From positions 45,133,536-45,197,535 of the forward strand of contig NC_080075.1 of NCBI RefSeq assembly GCF_949987535.1: a DNA stretch of 64,000 bases, in the 5' to 3' direction. This DNA is from Balaenoptera acutorostrata (taxonomy: Eukaryota > Chordata > Mammalia > Artiodactyla > Balaenopteridae). Each line of letters begins with the position of its first letter. Position 1 is the first letter of the stretch. The position numbers and the translations under genes were made by a program. The notes under the pieces are model-generated. The model did not search any database. It saw nothing but the letters and a program-made list of their open reading frames with translations, and was not told the DNA's origin. Below are positions 47,601-59,639 of this stretch, piece by piece.

Positions 47601-48158
47601 ATCCAAAGTATACAAAGAACTCATACAACTAACAATAAAAAACAAACAACTCCATTAAAAAATGGGCGGAGGAGCTGAATAGACATTTTCTCAAAGAAGA
47701 CATACAGATGGCCAACAGGCACATGAAAAGATGTTCAACATCACTAATTATTAGGGAAGTGCAAATCAAAACCACAATGAGATATCACCTCACAGCTGTC
47801 AGAATGGTTATTATCAAAAAGACAGGAAAACAGGTATTGGTGAGGATGTGAAGAAAAGGGAATCCTCATACACTGTCGGTGGGAATGTAAATTGGTGCAG
47901 CCACGATAATAGACAGTATGGAATATCCTCAAAAATTAAGAATAGAACTATGATATTATCCAGCTATCCCACTTCTGGGTGTTTATCCAAAGAATATGAA
48001 AACACGAATTTGGAAAGATACATGCACCCCTACGTTCGCCATAACATTATTTACAACAGACACGTTATGGAAACAAAGTGCCCATCAGTGGATGAATGGA
48101 TAAAGGAGATGTGGTGTATGTATCCAATGGAATACTATTCATCCATAAAAAATGATGA
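44650..48158 (+). pseudogene. L1 ORF2p, decayed copy lacking the catalytic box
   Basis: Endonuclease remnants (44747-45206: SSNQKVNKETVALNETLDQM, FSSAHGIFSRIDHRLGHK), linker (45798-46130: [20 protein letters not shown]) and reverse transcriptase remnants (tcaggaacaagacaaggatg, [12 protein letters not shown], at about 46470). At 46601-46620 the sequence actatttgca joins directly to aaactattag, so the DNA coding for the FADD aspartates is deleted. C-terminal remnants run to 48158. The many breaks rule out function. Confidence 0.85.
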
Positions 48159-49490
48159 AACTGTGGGTTTGTTTCTCAAGTACTCAAGCAATTATTTAGT
48201 TTATATTTTATTTGAAAAGTTACTTTTTAAAAGACATTTACCAATTTTAAGTGAAGGGCAATATACAATATGTGGACAACTGACAAGAGAATTTTCAATT
48301 ACATTTAAGTAATAATAATTTAATATTATCTGATCCCAGAACGCTTTACAAGCTTTAGCTAATAAAGCTTCAGACTGTGATTACTGAGGAAAGCAATCAG
48401 AATATTCCACAGTTCCACGGCTTTCTAGGGCATCTTGTTGTTACAGCAGGAATAATGCCTTCAGGGGCCCACAAGACCTATCAGACACTGTGCAGTGTGA
48501 TTGCTCTCTGGCCTTTAAAAGTGATCCAAGACTCAGGTCCTGTATGCACTTGAATAAACTGGATTCCCCAATCTGTTCTCGTTCCATTGACCTAGCTCCT
48601 TTTGCCTCATCTTGTTTTCCGTTTTCTCATCCCTGATACCTGACTCAGAGGCTGGGCTTGCCTTCACAGGTCCAAGCCTCTTCTGTCTAGGCTCCTTCCC
48701 CTTAATGTCTGAAAGCCTCATCTAGAAATGCTACCTGCAGTTTCCCTCTGACTATAGCTTTCCCATATCCTCTCTACTAAAACTGGCCCTCAGTATAAAA
48801 CTGGTACTAAAGCCTTAAAATTAAATCTTGCTTTTAATATTCCAGGAAGGAGCCTTTGGCATTACATCATTACTCTTTCCAAATTTAACTAATTTATAGG
48901 TGACATGAATAAAATATTCATTAAAACTACAGTAGTCATTTATCTATGACCTTTAACAAAGCTGCTATTAACTTTCAGTTGACTCACTGTTGTAGATAGA
49001 ACCTTACCCAATAAAGTACCCATTCCTTTCTAAACCTTCCTGGTAGAGTTTTGATTTATATCCAAAACCTGTCTATAAATATTCCACCTTAGCCAGCTCT
49101 ATGCTTTCTACTTCTTGTTTCTTAAATCACTGTAATGCTTCAAGCCAATATTGTTCCTTGCATTTCAGTAAATAACATCTCCATTAAACATATCTGAAGC
49201 TCCCTATTTTAATTACTGGTTTCTTTAATCTAGTTTTCCTTATAGGGAATAGCAATGCCAAATGGTTTTTAAAGGATTCAAAAATGTTCCCAGATGAACT
49301 AATTATGCCCTTTTATTTCCATAACTGTTGTAATAGAACCTTCTGAGGAACATTTCTGATGGATCTGTGTCCCTTGCCTCTCCCCTAAAATTCATTCCAG
49401 TTCTCTTTCTTACATGCACAAAATACACATTTATACTTACTGTAGAGTTAAATAGTCATCATCTGTCTGAACCTAATCTGCTTAAATGTC
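48159..49490. other. Unique sequence, nothing recognised
   Basis: No coding or clear repeat signal. The short minus-strand frame at 48533-48721 is not recognisable. Confidence 0.4.
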
Positions 49491-49529
49491 CAAAGTCTAA
49501 TTGATTTGAAATTATATTTTAACACATAA

Positions 49530-50215
49530 TGATTAAGCCCACAGAAGAGCCAAGAAGGTAAAGATAAGATAGCAAAGTTAAAATTCCAAATCCCTTTTGC
49601 TTAGATATCTCCCACCCTTCTCCCTCTCTACCCTGCTTTGCCTTGCATCTGGAGAGAGATTGATTTGTATGGACTCCAACAGTGGCTTCCCATGACCTCT
49701 GACCTCTGTTTGGGTTTGGTCAATAGGGGCCTGGAGGGAGACAAGGGGATTCAGGTCAGCGTATTCTGGGTATTTATTTTCAAGTAGGGAAAACTCTCCC
49801 TACAGAGTTTTCTTGGCTTGGTTTCTATTATTTGGAAAGAATTATGACGTAATGCTGAAGGCTCGTTCCTGGAACATTAAAAGCAGAATTCAATTTTAAG
49901 GCTTTAGAGCCAGTTTTAGTTTTCTGATACAAGGTTTTAGAGTATTTGAAGTCTTTTCCCCCCGTCAAACTAAGATGTTTCTCTCAAGGTGGCCTTCTCT
50001 GTATACCTGTCTTCTTCTGGTTCTGGTAATGGTTTCTTTGTCTCTTTATGTCTAAGGAGTTGCAGCAACTTTATGGCTACTAATCTCAGGTTATTGCACT
50101 ATCCCTCTGGTTCCCTGCACCCACGAAGAGTGCCTTTGTAAATAACCTGTCCTTGATTTATTATAATTTAAGTGTACCACTTATTTCCTATTGGGATCCT
50201 AACTGTTACATACAA
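49530..50215 (+). repeat. Ancient LTR-like repeat, family not assigned
   Basis: ttgatttgtatggactccaa, gtttgggtttggtcaatagg, cactatccctctggttccct and the end cttatttcctattgggatcc follow the pattern of an old mammalian LTR-type repeat. No internal retroviral genes. Confidence 0.5.
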
Positions 50216-51000
50216 TTTTAAAGGCCAGAGGGTTTTTTTTTTTTCTTAACTGTATATAATTGTACTCTCCTGAAAGTCAGGAGCCAAGATTTGGTCACTG
50301 TACATAGTTCTAAATTGGCTCCAGATTTAATAACATCAGGTAACTTCAAAGTCCTACTTTGGTCAATCCTATACTTACAGATTCATATTTCTTATGTTGC
50401 TGTGATGCTTGAAGTCAGCCTTATTCCTGAAGTACACTTATATATTTCAGAAGTAATACCTCTTTACTAAGCGCATTTGAAGTTCTCAATTTTATTCAGC
50501 ATCTTTTAAAATTGGCCTTTACTTTTGGCATTCCTGAAAAGTAAATGAATACATCAGATGTTTTATTAACTTAATTTTATTTTTAACAAATTTTACTTAA
50601 GTTTTAATAAGTGGCAAACATACATTAGTTATGGTACAACACAAGGAATTAGAATAGGAGCTCAGGTTGTATCCTTTCTGAGTTGTTGTCACAGTGTGAT
50701 TTTTCTGGCAATCAAAGTATTACTTTTAAATTCCTCAAGGGCTCAGTTTTTAACGAAAGTGAATAATGATAACTTTGTGGACTTCTGCTTCAGGTACATT
50801 CGTGCTTATGGCAGACAGTGTGTCTGTTGAAAAGAGCTAGAGGATTGGGATGAAATATGACAGGCAGCTACTTGGAGCTATTTAGGTTAAGATGCTGGAG
50901 AAGAAGGAATGACACAGAGAAACATTGGAAGCTAGGAGACAAACAATTAGCACAGTGTATCAGCCCAAAACAGCCTCATCCAAATATACTAACTGATTCA
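50216..51000. other. Unique AT-rich sequence, nothing recognised
   Basis: Only T-rich and A-rich runs stand out. Confidence 0.4.
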
Positions 51001-51009
51001 TGATAAAGG

Positions 51010-52115
51010 CTATGAAGTAGGGAAAAAGAATGACCTTTTCCATAGGTGGCCCTAAGAAAATTAGATAGTTACATCGAAAAAAATTTACCTTGGACCTATA
51101 CTTCACTTCATAAACAAGTATGAATTCTAGTTGGATTACCAATCTAAATGTGCAAGATAAATCAGTAAACTTCTATGAGAAAACCTAGTTGAGCATCTTT
51201 ATGACCTTGAGGTATAGAAAGTTTTCTTAAACTGGACACAAAAATACTAGCTATAAAGAAAAAAATTAATTGTACTACATTAAACATGAAGACTTTCTGT
51301 TTATCAAATGGCATAACTAAAATAGTGAAAGTGTATGTCACACGGGACAAAGGACTCATATTTAGAAAAAATGAAGAGCTTGAACAAATCAATAAAAAAA
51401 GATCACTCAACAGAAAAATGGTCAAAGGACTTCAGTGGCACTTCAGAAAGGAAGATATCTACATAGCCAATAAGTATAGAAACAACTGCTTGTTAATCAT
51501 CAGGGAAATTAAAATATAAATGGCAAAAACACCATTACTTATACAGCAGAATAGCATTAAAATTAAAGGATTGATAATACCAAATATGGCTAGGATGTAG
51601 AACAACTGGAATTCTCTTACACGACTGGTGGTGTGTAAATGGTGAAAATATTCTTGAAGTCTGTGTGGCAGTATATACCAAAGTGGATCATGCATACACT
51701 TTGGACACATCAATTCCACTTCTAGATATATGTCCAAAGGAAATATGTACATTTGTTTCACAAAAGATTTAATAGAGTGTTCACAGCAGTATTACTTACA
51801 ATAGTTAAATATAGGAAGTGACCCAAATGTCAATAAACAGTAGAGTGGATTAAATTCATTTGGTATATTCTTACAGTGGATTATTATAAAGCAATGAGAA
51901 TGAAGGCTATATTAGCACACAATAATATGATGTGAAGTGCTATAAGCTAGGAGAGTGGTAACTTTTGCAGGGGGTGTGACAGAGAGAGCATGAAGTGTGA
52001 CTTCCTGAGATGCTGGTAATATTCTTGACTTTAATGCTAGTTACAACGGGTGAATAATTAGTGATCTCTATGTATGATATACTTCAGCCAAAAGGTTTAA
52101 ATAAAAAGAAAAGAA
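51010..52115 (+). mobile_element. Ancient L1 ORF2 end and 3' UTR
   Basis: taaacatgaagactttctgt, ggacaaaggactcatattta, atggtcaaaggacttcagtg, gacacatcaattccacttct and caaatgtcaataaacagtag follow the L1 3' end in sense order, heavily decayed. Confidence 0.75.
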
Positions 52116-52269
52116 GATAGTATGTTTCTCCCAGAAAGATGTCAGCACCCTGACTGACTCCTGTATTTTAATAGAAAAACAAAAGCAAAACAAAACAATT
52201 AGCAGCATATTACCAGTCATCACAGGTAAGCTGTAAGCTTGATGTATTTAGCTAAGACATATAAATAGC

Positions 52270-53250
52270 ATCCAGTAGTTAAAAGACCACTACATTTGAC
52301 AGAGGGTCTTTTAATCAAACACCATTGACGCTTGAGAAATTCTTCAAGAGGAGGAATTTCTTTGGTTCTTTGGATGGCTCCCATCCCCAGAGGCTGAATT
52401 TGGAAATTTTTGGAACACGGTTACATTTGATTTCATCCTCCTTTTCTCCATTTCTCTTTACCCAAAGGAGCAGTTCAGGAAGAATAATGTGAGAGTTTGG
52501 AGGTACCTTCAGAAACTGGGCTCCCTCCTTGTTTTCCCTTTACCTTGTCTCAATTTTTTGAATGAGTGTTTCCATTGGGAGTTTTGGGACAGAATGTAGC
52601 ATTGATGTACTTTAAAATTTCATTAGGAGTAAATACACATTTAAAACAATTACTTTGTGACCCAAAGTTTATCAGCGGGCTAGTAACGTCCACTAACAAT
52701 CAGCAAATGGACTGTACCAGTACCTTGAGAAGAGAAGCGTGAGCATTTCTTAGCCATCCAAGGCCATGAATTTCTTGGAGTCATGCCATTGCTACCAAAG
52801 GTCTGTTTTCAGGCAACTCTGGCTCAGGTCATATAATTCTGCTCAAGATGCCTCATTTATGAATAATTGGAAGATTCGGAAATTCTGGTTTATTCAGCTG
52901 GGTAATTTTCAGTAGTAACTGCGAAAAGCTTTCTGAAAGGGTTTTGCGCTTCCACCCGTGCCACACCAGAGCCTTTTCTTAATGCAGTAGCCCGAGAGGT
53001 TATTTACTGCCATGTACACAACTCTCCTGTAGTTTTCCATCAAATTTGTAATCTCAATACATTATCATGCCTACAAAACCATATGCTCTAGGCAGCACTA
53101 TGTAGACAAATATTTAACAACCAGCTCTCTGGGGGAAGGGCGTCTTGGTGTGTAGCGTTTGCTGATTTCTGATAAATGCTCCCACTGTAGGTGATTTTAA
53201 GCTGCCAATGGTTCAACAGTAGGCTCACAAAATTCCTGAAATTTTTATAA
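52270..53250. promoter_or_regulatory. Candidate conserved noncoding block
   Basis: Nearly 1 kb free of repeats, complex in composition, flanked by old repeats, with no plausible exon. Contains words such as aatgaataattgg-like sites (about 52858) and ataataatttgagc (about 53249). Regulatory role is an inference. Confidence 0.25.
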
Positions 53251-53264
53251 TAATTTGAGCTGCT

Positions 53265-53515
53265 TCCAGCACACCACTAGATCCAGGCTACCTTTCTGCC
53301 CTACTTTCCTTCTACTTCACCCTTGCTCATCCCACCCCAGGCTTCTTGCTTCTCTCCTATTACTGTCTAGTTCTTACCCTACTTTTTCCTCCTTATAATT
53401 TTTCACTCTTTGGTTTTAGAATGTAAGTTTGTGGAGGCAGAGATTACATCCTGAGTACCAGAGCCCTAAAAGATGCATAATCAGTACTTACTGAATAAAA
53501 GAATAAATGTTGTAT
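53265..53515 (+). mobile_element. L2 LINE 3'-end fragment
   Basis: cattagaatgtaagtt-like (tttagaatgtaagtttgtgg), gaggcagagattacatcctg and cttactgaataaaagaataa follow the L2 end. Confidence 0.7.
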
Positions 53516-54085
53516 TCAATAGTGTGCCTTTATCCACATGCAGAAAAGTATTTAGTGATACTGAAAGGCAAATGAATGATAATTACAAGAGCCGTAAAGT
53601 GGGTGTGCATAGCCACAGTGATCAAACTCACGGTCCCAAACTGGGTGGATAGTAAGTGCTGAGAACTTGATGTCACTGAATTCAGTGTATCCACAGGTTC
53701 TCAGAAAAGGGCCTTTCTGGAAACATTGGCTGCTGCTAGACTAACCACTAGGGTGTCACCACCAACTACCAGTGGAAAGAAGCCTTTGGGACAAAAACTT
53801 CAAGCATTTTAAAGATTCTCAGAAGCAGAATTACAAACCGTAATAAGCTTGAGGAATAATATCCAGAGCTGTGAGCTGACTATGTGTTTTCATGTGTGCT
53901 CAGCAAGGAAGAGACACTGTCATAGGTCAGTCTTTGCAGTCACATGTGTCACTGGGAGAGATATTCCCATACAATATTAAGGAATAGTTTTTCCCAGTTT
54001 TTCTCAGCATAGCACTGATATTATAATCCTAAAGACTGAACAGCAATGAAATGTTTCCAACTCCTAGCTGAACTTAACTTGTTAC
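53516..54085. other. Unique sequence, nothing recognised
   Basis: No gene or repeat seen. Confidence 0.4.
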
Positions 54086-54392
54086 AATCTAATCAGAGGG
54101 GGCTTCCCTGGTGGCACAGTGGTTGAGAATCTGCCTGCCAATGCAGGGGACACGGGTTCAAGCCCTGGTCTGGGAAGATCCCACGTGCCGCGGAGCAACT
54201 AAGCCTGTGAGCCACAAGTACTGAGCCTGCGCGTCTGGAGCCTGTGCTCCGCAACAAGAGAGGCCACGATAGTGAGAGGCCCACGCACCGCGATGAAGAG
54301 TGGCCCCCGCTTGCCACAACTAGAGAAAGCTCTCGCACAGAAACGAAGACCCAACACAGCAAAAAAAAAAAAAAAAAAAAATCTAATCAGAG
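54086..54392 (+). mobile_element. CHR-type SINE, short form, with target-site duplications
   Basis: Head at 54099 (ggggcttccctggtggcaca), B-box-like gggttcaagccctgg, short-form body and an A20-plus tail. Identical repeats aatctaatcagag lie at 54086-54098 and 54380-54392. The pure A tail and exact duplication suggest a fairly young copy. Confidence 0.96.
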
Positions 54393-56540
54393 ATACATGA
54401 ATGAGAAGAGTTAATCAGTGATTAATCAAAATGAAGGAGAAGCAGATATTTTAACTTCGTCCTGAGGTAGATTATCCTCTTATCCAGCAAATTCATAATG
54501 TTTTTATGCTGTCAGTTTGGTTGTAGTGTTTCAGAGGCCCTCAGACATTGATAAGGAAAAAAGGCCGACCACACAGCTATGAGTTTCCTGTGTGCTTATC
54601 TATGGTTAGAAGAATAATGTCCTTCAGCAGTGTATTTGTTCTAACTTTATCAGTGTATTTGATCAAGACCTTAGGGAGTAAGGAAGGGCTCATGTGTTCC
54701 CTGTCAGAGGCCATACATTAGAGAAAGAGAGAAATTCCATCTTGGTGTGTTTAGAAGCATTTGTACACTGGCAAACTTATTTATGGAATATGAGGTTATT
54801 AACTGTTTAGAAATAATGCTTTCTCTTTAAGGGATACACATATTACCCATTCCTAGCTTCAACTGTGTAGGGAATGTTCAATGGCTAATAAACATGAAAA
54901 TTCTCTGTATCTCTCCAAACCTTAGGATGTAAGAGCCGTTAAAAATTAGTTCCAGAAACAGGCAAGAATGATGCAAAGTGGATATGAATTAGGAAAAAAG
55001 AGTATACTCAGAACACCTCTCTCCTTCTTTGCATGTGTTGGTTGATATGTGATCCAGCAGCACCTCTACACACATCTATCTCCCAATAAGAGGTTTATCT
55101 TTTCTTCACCAGATCCTCAATGCTGAGCCTTGAAAATGAGGGATGCATGCTTGTGTGCAAAATGGGATGTTCTAACTTCATCCTTAAACACAAAAAACTA
55201 AGATGGAGAAATTGATCTGGTCTGAGGAGATATATTCTCCTTAAGAGCTCTCTGCTGTTCAATCTTCCTGTCTTCTGTTGAGGCCTCTGGGAGGATGTAA
55301 GAAATGGGTAAGCTGCTACTATTTACCCCATCCTACCACCGAAAAAAAGAGGCAATATCTTAGGTGCCCTCAGTCTACAGAAAATGAATATTTTCCCTCA
55401 TTTCTTCCTTTTCTGCTCTCTTCTTCTCTGTTCTCCTGTAATCTAAACTGTCTGGTATCCTGCCAGTAGTGTATGCAAAGTGAGTGTTTTTCCTCTTTGT
55501 CTCTTTGCTTTGGGCATTACAACAGGGATTACCTTCCAAGTTGTGTACAATTTGAAAATAGGATTCTGCACTCTCAGAAATGTATTGACTTTTATAATTT
55601 CTGTGTTATAATCTCATATGTAGATTCTTGTGGCAGACACCTGGAGGTTTATTACCATATGGGCTTGGCTATATCCAAACTAATTAAACCCTGGAAGGAG
55701 GTCCATATCCTGTCTGATTTTCACCTCATGTTGAACAAGCAGTTTGGGAGAGAATTACATAAACAGAAAGATGTTCCATGGGTCAGAAATAGTCCCATCT
55801 ATTACTGTTCTGAGTACCCACAGTTTTTCTTCCCTGGGGCCCATGTTTTCTTTAAGCCCCACTGTTGGTCTGGTTGGAACTCCTAGGACCACACTGATCA
55901 ATATTGCCTATGGCTCCTCCAATAGCCTGGTGGGACATTTCCTGGTTTTCTCTCACTCCCCAGAACAGAAAAACACTTTCCCCAATAGTTTATTTTTCCA
56001 GCCTGCCTGACCTTAGAATTAACTTTCTTTACCTCTTTGATCCCCTTGATGGTGATTTCTAAAGCAAAGGGCACATGGAAGAATGGGTTCCCTTTTTGAC
56101 CTGTCTGATCTGAGTTGGTATCAGCAGTCTGCTCAGCTGTTCGTTAGGTTCATCTCAGCTTAGTCCATGTAGTGGCCACATGGCTTTCGTGATATTGCAC
56201 TACATCTCATTTACTAGTAAACCGTGTTTTCCCCAGCTCAGTCTCCTTTTGTGACCTCAGCTGAGTCTCTCTTTTCTCTCAGGAGGATATGAAACTCTCA
56301 TTCACATAAGACAAAAGTAATGGATATGCCTTAATCCTAATTAATGACCACTTCCTGGTGCAGATGATCAGTTTTGTCTGTTTTCTGGATTTTCTTTGAT
56401 AACTCCTAATTCCCAATTAAAAAGGGGAGGGTTGGAACTGTTTTAAAGTACCTTAAATGTATCCCTATAGACAATATTTTTAATGTTAAAGGAGTAAAAT
56501 GCTATTAAAATATACTAGGGCTGGTAATGGTATAATGAAA
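54393..56540. other. Unassigned sequence, possible old repeat in part
   Basis: No recognised exon. A 137-codon open frame at 55473-55886 has no family I can name, starts without supporting context and overlaps another frame at 55744-56010. About 55150-56430 has the texture of an old retroelement but no diagnostic motif. Confidence 0.25.
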
Positions 56541-56549
56541 CAGATACAT

Positions 56550-56850
56550 TTATATTCTTCTGGTGACAGTGGAAATTAATACAAATTATCTCAAAGAGAT
56601 TTGGCAAGGTATATCATCATGACTTGTAAACATTTAATTTTTCAACCCAAGATTAGGCATTCCTCCATCCTAATGAGATAATTAGACTTGCTTGTCTAAT
56701 TTATGTACAAATACTATTTACAGTTTTATTTGAAATCACAAAAAAACTGGAAGTAAATAGAAAGGGTTGGCTATAAAAGCTATAATACTTTATCATAGTA
56801 ATAATATAGAGCCAATAATAATTTGTTTGTGAAAATGTTAATGTCAGAGG
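56550..56850 (+). mobile_element. Ancient L1 3'-end fragment
   Basis: gagatttggcaaggtatatc, tacaaatactatttacagtt, acaaaaaaactggaagtaaa and gggttggctataaaagctat follow old L1 3' sequence. A possible continuation lies at 57780-57900 (ttggtgaataatataatcat, attatatttttcaaatgtgt). Confidence 0.45.
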
Positions 56851-59080
56851 AGATATGCTTTATGAACAACCTAGGGTATGAATCAGTATGAATTCATGGC
56901 CTACATTCAGCTAGGGCCACTCTGTCCCTTAGAGATTCAGTTAAACTTGATCTAAGCCTGTGTTCATGGCTCTGTGGGAGTCCAGAAGCCTTCCGCTTGC
57001 TTTCTGTAAGATTCTACATCTTACTTCATCATGCTCTCGTCAACTGTATTCCATTTTTATCCTGAACCACCTGGACTTAGATCACATTGCTTTCATTGGT
57101 TACCACGATTATCTCATTCACAGCTAATATTTGTGTTTTCTGATAGCCTGTGTTGAAGAGTTAGGTGGGCAGGGAGTGTTGGAGAGGAGAAATTATAGGG
57201 AGGATTTCAAATGGTAACATGATATTCTGCAATTTCTTGGCTCCATGTTCATTTTCTCTTCTTTCTTCCTTTTGTTTCTGCCCACCCCACCCCCTGCTGC
57301 CTTTAAAAAAAGAGTGGGGGAAGAAGAGAAAATCCTTCCTTCATCCCATGCAGGGTTAATCTGGCCATACCCAGGCCTTTTAATCCCAATTGGGTAAGAT
57401 AAGAACTTTCTTCTCACTAAATACAGTCTGTTCCTGCAATATTTTCTGGCCTAAACACTCCTCTCAATTGAATTATTTATAGATTTATTTCTATTTGGTC
57501 AAAGCAACAGATCTTTGTATCAATATTTAACTCTCTAGCTGTCTATTCCTCCTTTTCTGAGACCCCTTGTGCTGTTATTTGTAAGCACATTTGTAGGTGA
57601 TCTAACCTGCTGGGCAAATACTCCTTTCCTCTCTTGCTGTTTCATTTGTACTCACTCCCTCTAAAAGGATGACGTCCATATAAAATAAGACTGTTCTTTG
57701 ATTAAGGGTATAGAGGTTGCTGTAAGTCCACGTCAGAGTCTCCCCAGTGTTTAAAAATTCCATTTGTAGGAAAAAATAAATTATATATATATAAACCGAA
57801 GACTGTAAGGAAACACATCAAGATAATAACAGTGTCTATTGGTGAATAATATAATCATTAGTGATTCTTATATTTTATTTATTATATTTTTCAAATGTGT
57901 GTGTGTATTACGTAACTATTAACTACATAAAATGAAGGATATTTTATCATAGGGTTATACACATAGTGTTGGACTGTTGATAGATATATAAATATTCTGA
58001 TGGTTATTTAGAATAATTGTGTATTCTCTTTTAAATTCAGAAGTGTGCTTACTCAGAAATAAGTATTTATTCTCTTGAAACCTAAGAACCTCCACTAAAC
58101 AGAAAGAATAAAAAACTTAAGTTCCAAACACCTTGGCATGTTCCAAGATGGAATGCAAATAGAAAGTAAGTTCTAAGGTAATTTTCACATTCTCAAGTAA
58201 ATGTATTATTTTCTTGGTCTTTTCGTTATGAAATCTTTCTGTAGCTGAATATCTTTTGGAATTATGCTAAGCTTTCAGCTGCTCTGCTCTGGTGGCATAA
58301 TGTTTGCAAGTCTTTTCTAAGCCAAACCACCTATATTATGCTGTATCACTACACATTAGGTGTCATTAAATATCTATTTCATTTATCACAAATTTCAACA
58401 TGTCCACTGTAAATTGAAGATCTGGTTTAAAATTGCTCAATACGGGGCTGTCACTTAGTATTAGACCAGGGAAAAGGTGATATGCTGGCAGGTAAAGACC
58501 TTAAAAAATAATTCTCATCTGTTATTAAGAAAACAAAAATTGGCTTTCATGTTGTGAATTTTAATGGAAAAAAGAAATTATGTAGACTTTGTTTCAAAAA
58601 GGCATTTGTGGAACTAGTGAGTTTCATTCCTATTTTTTCCTACATACTATCATTTGTCAACTCTCAGTATCAATCTAAGGAGAATTTTGTAAGGGATATA
58701 AATGGTAATGAACCAAGTCTGAATATCCCAGTTTAACTTACACAGTTTACTTGCAGGAAGTAAGGAGGCTAGATGGTAGGAGAATACAGTTAGATGCATC
58801 TTGTTTAAACTCTACATGTTAAATTCTACATGCATTTTGTTTAAACTCTACATGTCATTGTTCCGTGACAGTAGTCAGAAATGCTTAAAAAGGTTTGTCT
58901 CAATTTTTCTACAGGTATTTCAGCTGTCAGGTTGACAACTAGAGGAATATTATTAACAACTGAAATGTAACAATTAAATTACTCTCTTTCCTTTTTGATT
59001 ACCCCACATTAATTTCTGCCAACTCTTCCTAAATTACACAACCAAAAAAACCCCACATTTTTTTCATTACGAGCTGTATA
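56851..59080. other. Mostly unique sequence, no gene seen
   Basis: AT-rich with short frames of no recognisable family. A near-direct repeat, ttgtttaaactctacatgt, occurs at about 58801 and 58838. Confidence 0.4.
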
Positions 59081-59084
59081 CATT

Positions 59085-59240
59085 AAGCTAGGAGTTCCCA
59101 CTGCTTGAAACATTGCCCTCACTCAACTCCATTTAAGAAAACCTCATTATCTTTCAAGTCTCAAATCAAGCCCCATTACTTACAGGATATCTGCCCCATC
59201 CTCGGATGATGCCCTGAATTTCTGTTACCAAGCCTAATTT
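59085..59240 (+). mobile_element. L2 LINE fragment
   Basis: aagcctcattatctttcaagtc-like and gatatctgccccatcctcgg phrases suggest the L2 late ORF/3' region. Decayed. Confidence 0.4.
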
Positions 59241-59244
59241 CTTT

Positions 59245-59338
59245 GTGTGTGAATGTGTATGAACATATAAACATATACGTGTACATATATGTTTATATAT
59301 TTATGTGTGTGTATATATATACACACACACATGTGCAT
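59245..59338. repeat. TG/TA/CA-rich simple repeat
   Basis: Alternating purine-pyrimidine stretch with gtgtgtgaatgtgt, atatatgtttatatat and atatacacacacac parts. Confidence 0.9.
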
Positions 59339-59486
59339 GTAAATGTTTTTTTCATTTACAAAATTTAGTGTGTTTGGTGATAGGGATTACACTATATTTC
59401 TTGGGTATTTCTTCAGTACCCTTTAAAATTGGAAAGGGTATTAAAAATACCTGAGCACTGATTCAGCACGGGGCTGGACCCGTCAG

Positions 59487-59639
59487 AACAGATGCTGGTT
59501 GGGAATTCCCAGGTGGTCCACTTGTTAGGATTCCATGCTTCCACTGCAGGGGGCACGGGTTTGATCCCTGGTCAGGGAACTAAGATCCTGCAAGCCACGC
59601 GACACTGCCAAAAAAAACAAACAAACAAACAGATGCTGG
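59487..59639 (+). mobile_element. Short tRNA-derived cetartiodactyl SINE, with target-site duplications
   Basis: Head gggaattcccaggtggtcca at 59499, then ccactgcagggggcacgggt and tttgatccctggtcagggaa, and an (AAAC)n tail. Repeats aacagatgctgg at 59487-59498 and 59628-59639 are identical. It is a different subfamily from the longer SINEs in this window. Confidence 0.93.

Larger units (their letters stand above)
42482..48158 (+). mobile_element. Old L1 LINE, nearly full length, 3' end missing
   Basis: A 5' UTR-like start (gtcagcaacgtggtggagtg) is followed by decayed ORF1 and ORF2. Homology stops at about 48158, just after the ggaatactattcatccataa phrase, so the 3' UTR and A tail are absent. 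That is the reverse of the usual 5' truncation, so a later deletion or rearrangement is likely. Confidence 0.82.

Noticed and set aside
55473..55886. 137-codon plus-strand frame
   Set aside because: No recognised domain, overlapping frames and no splice or retrocopy evidence. Noted only as unassigned.
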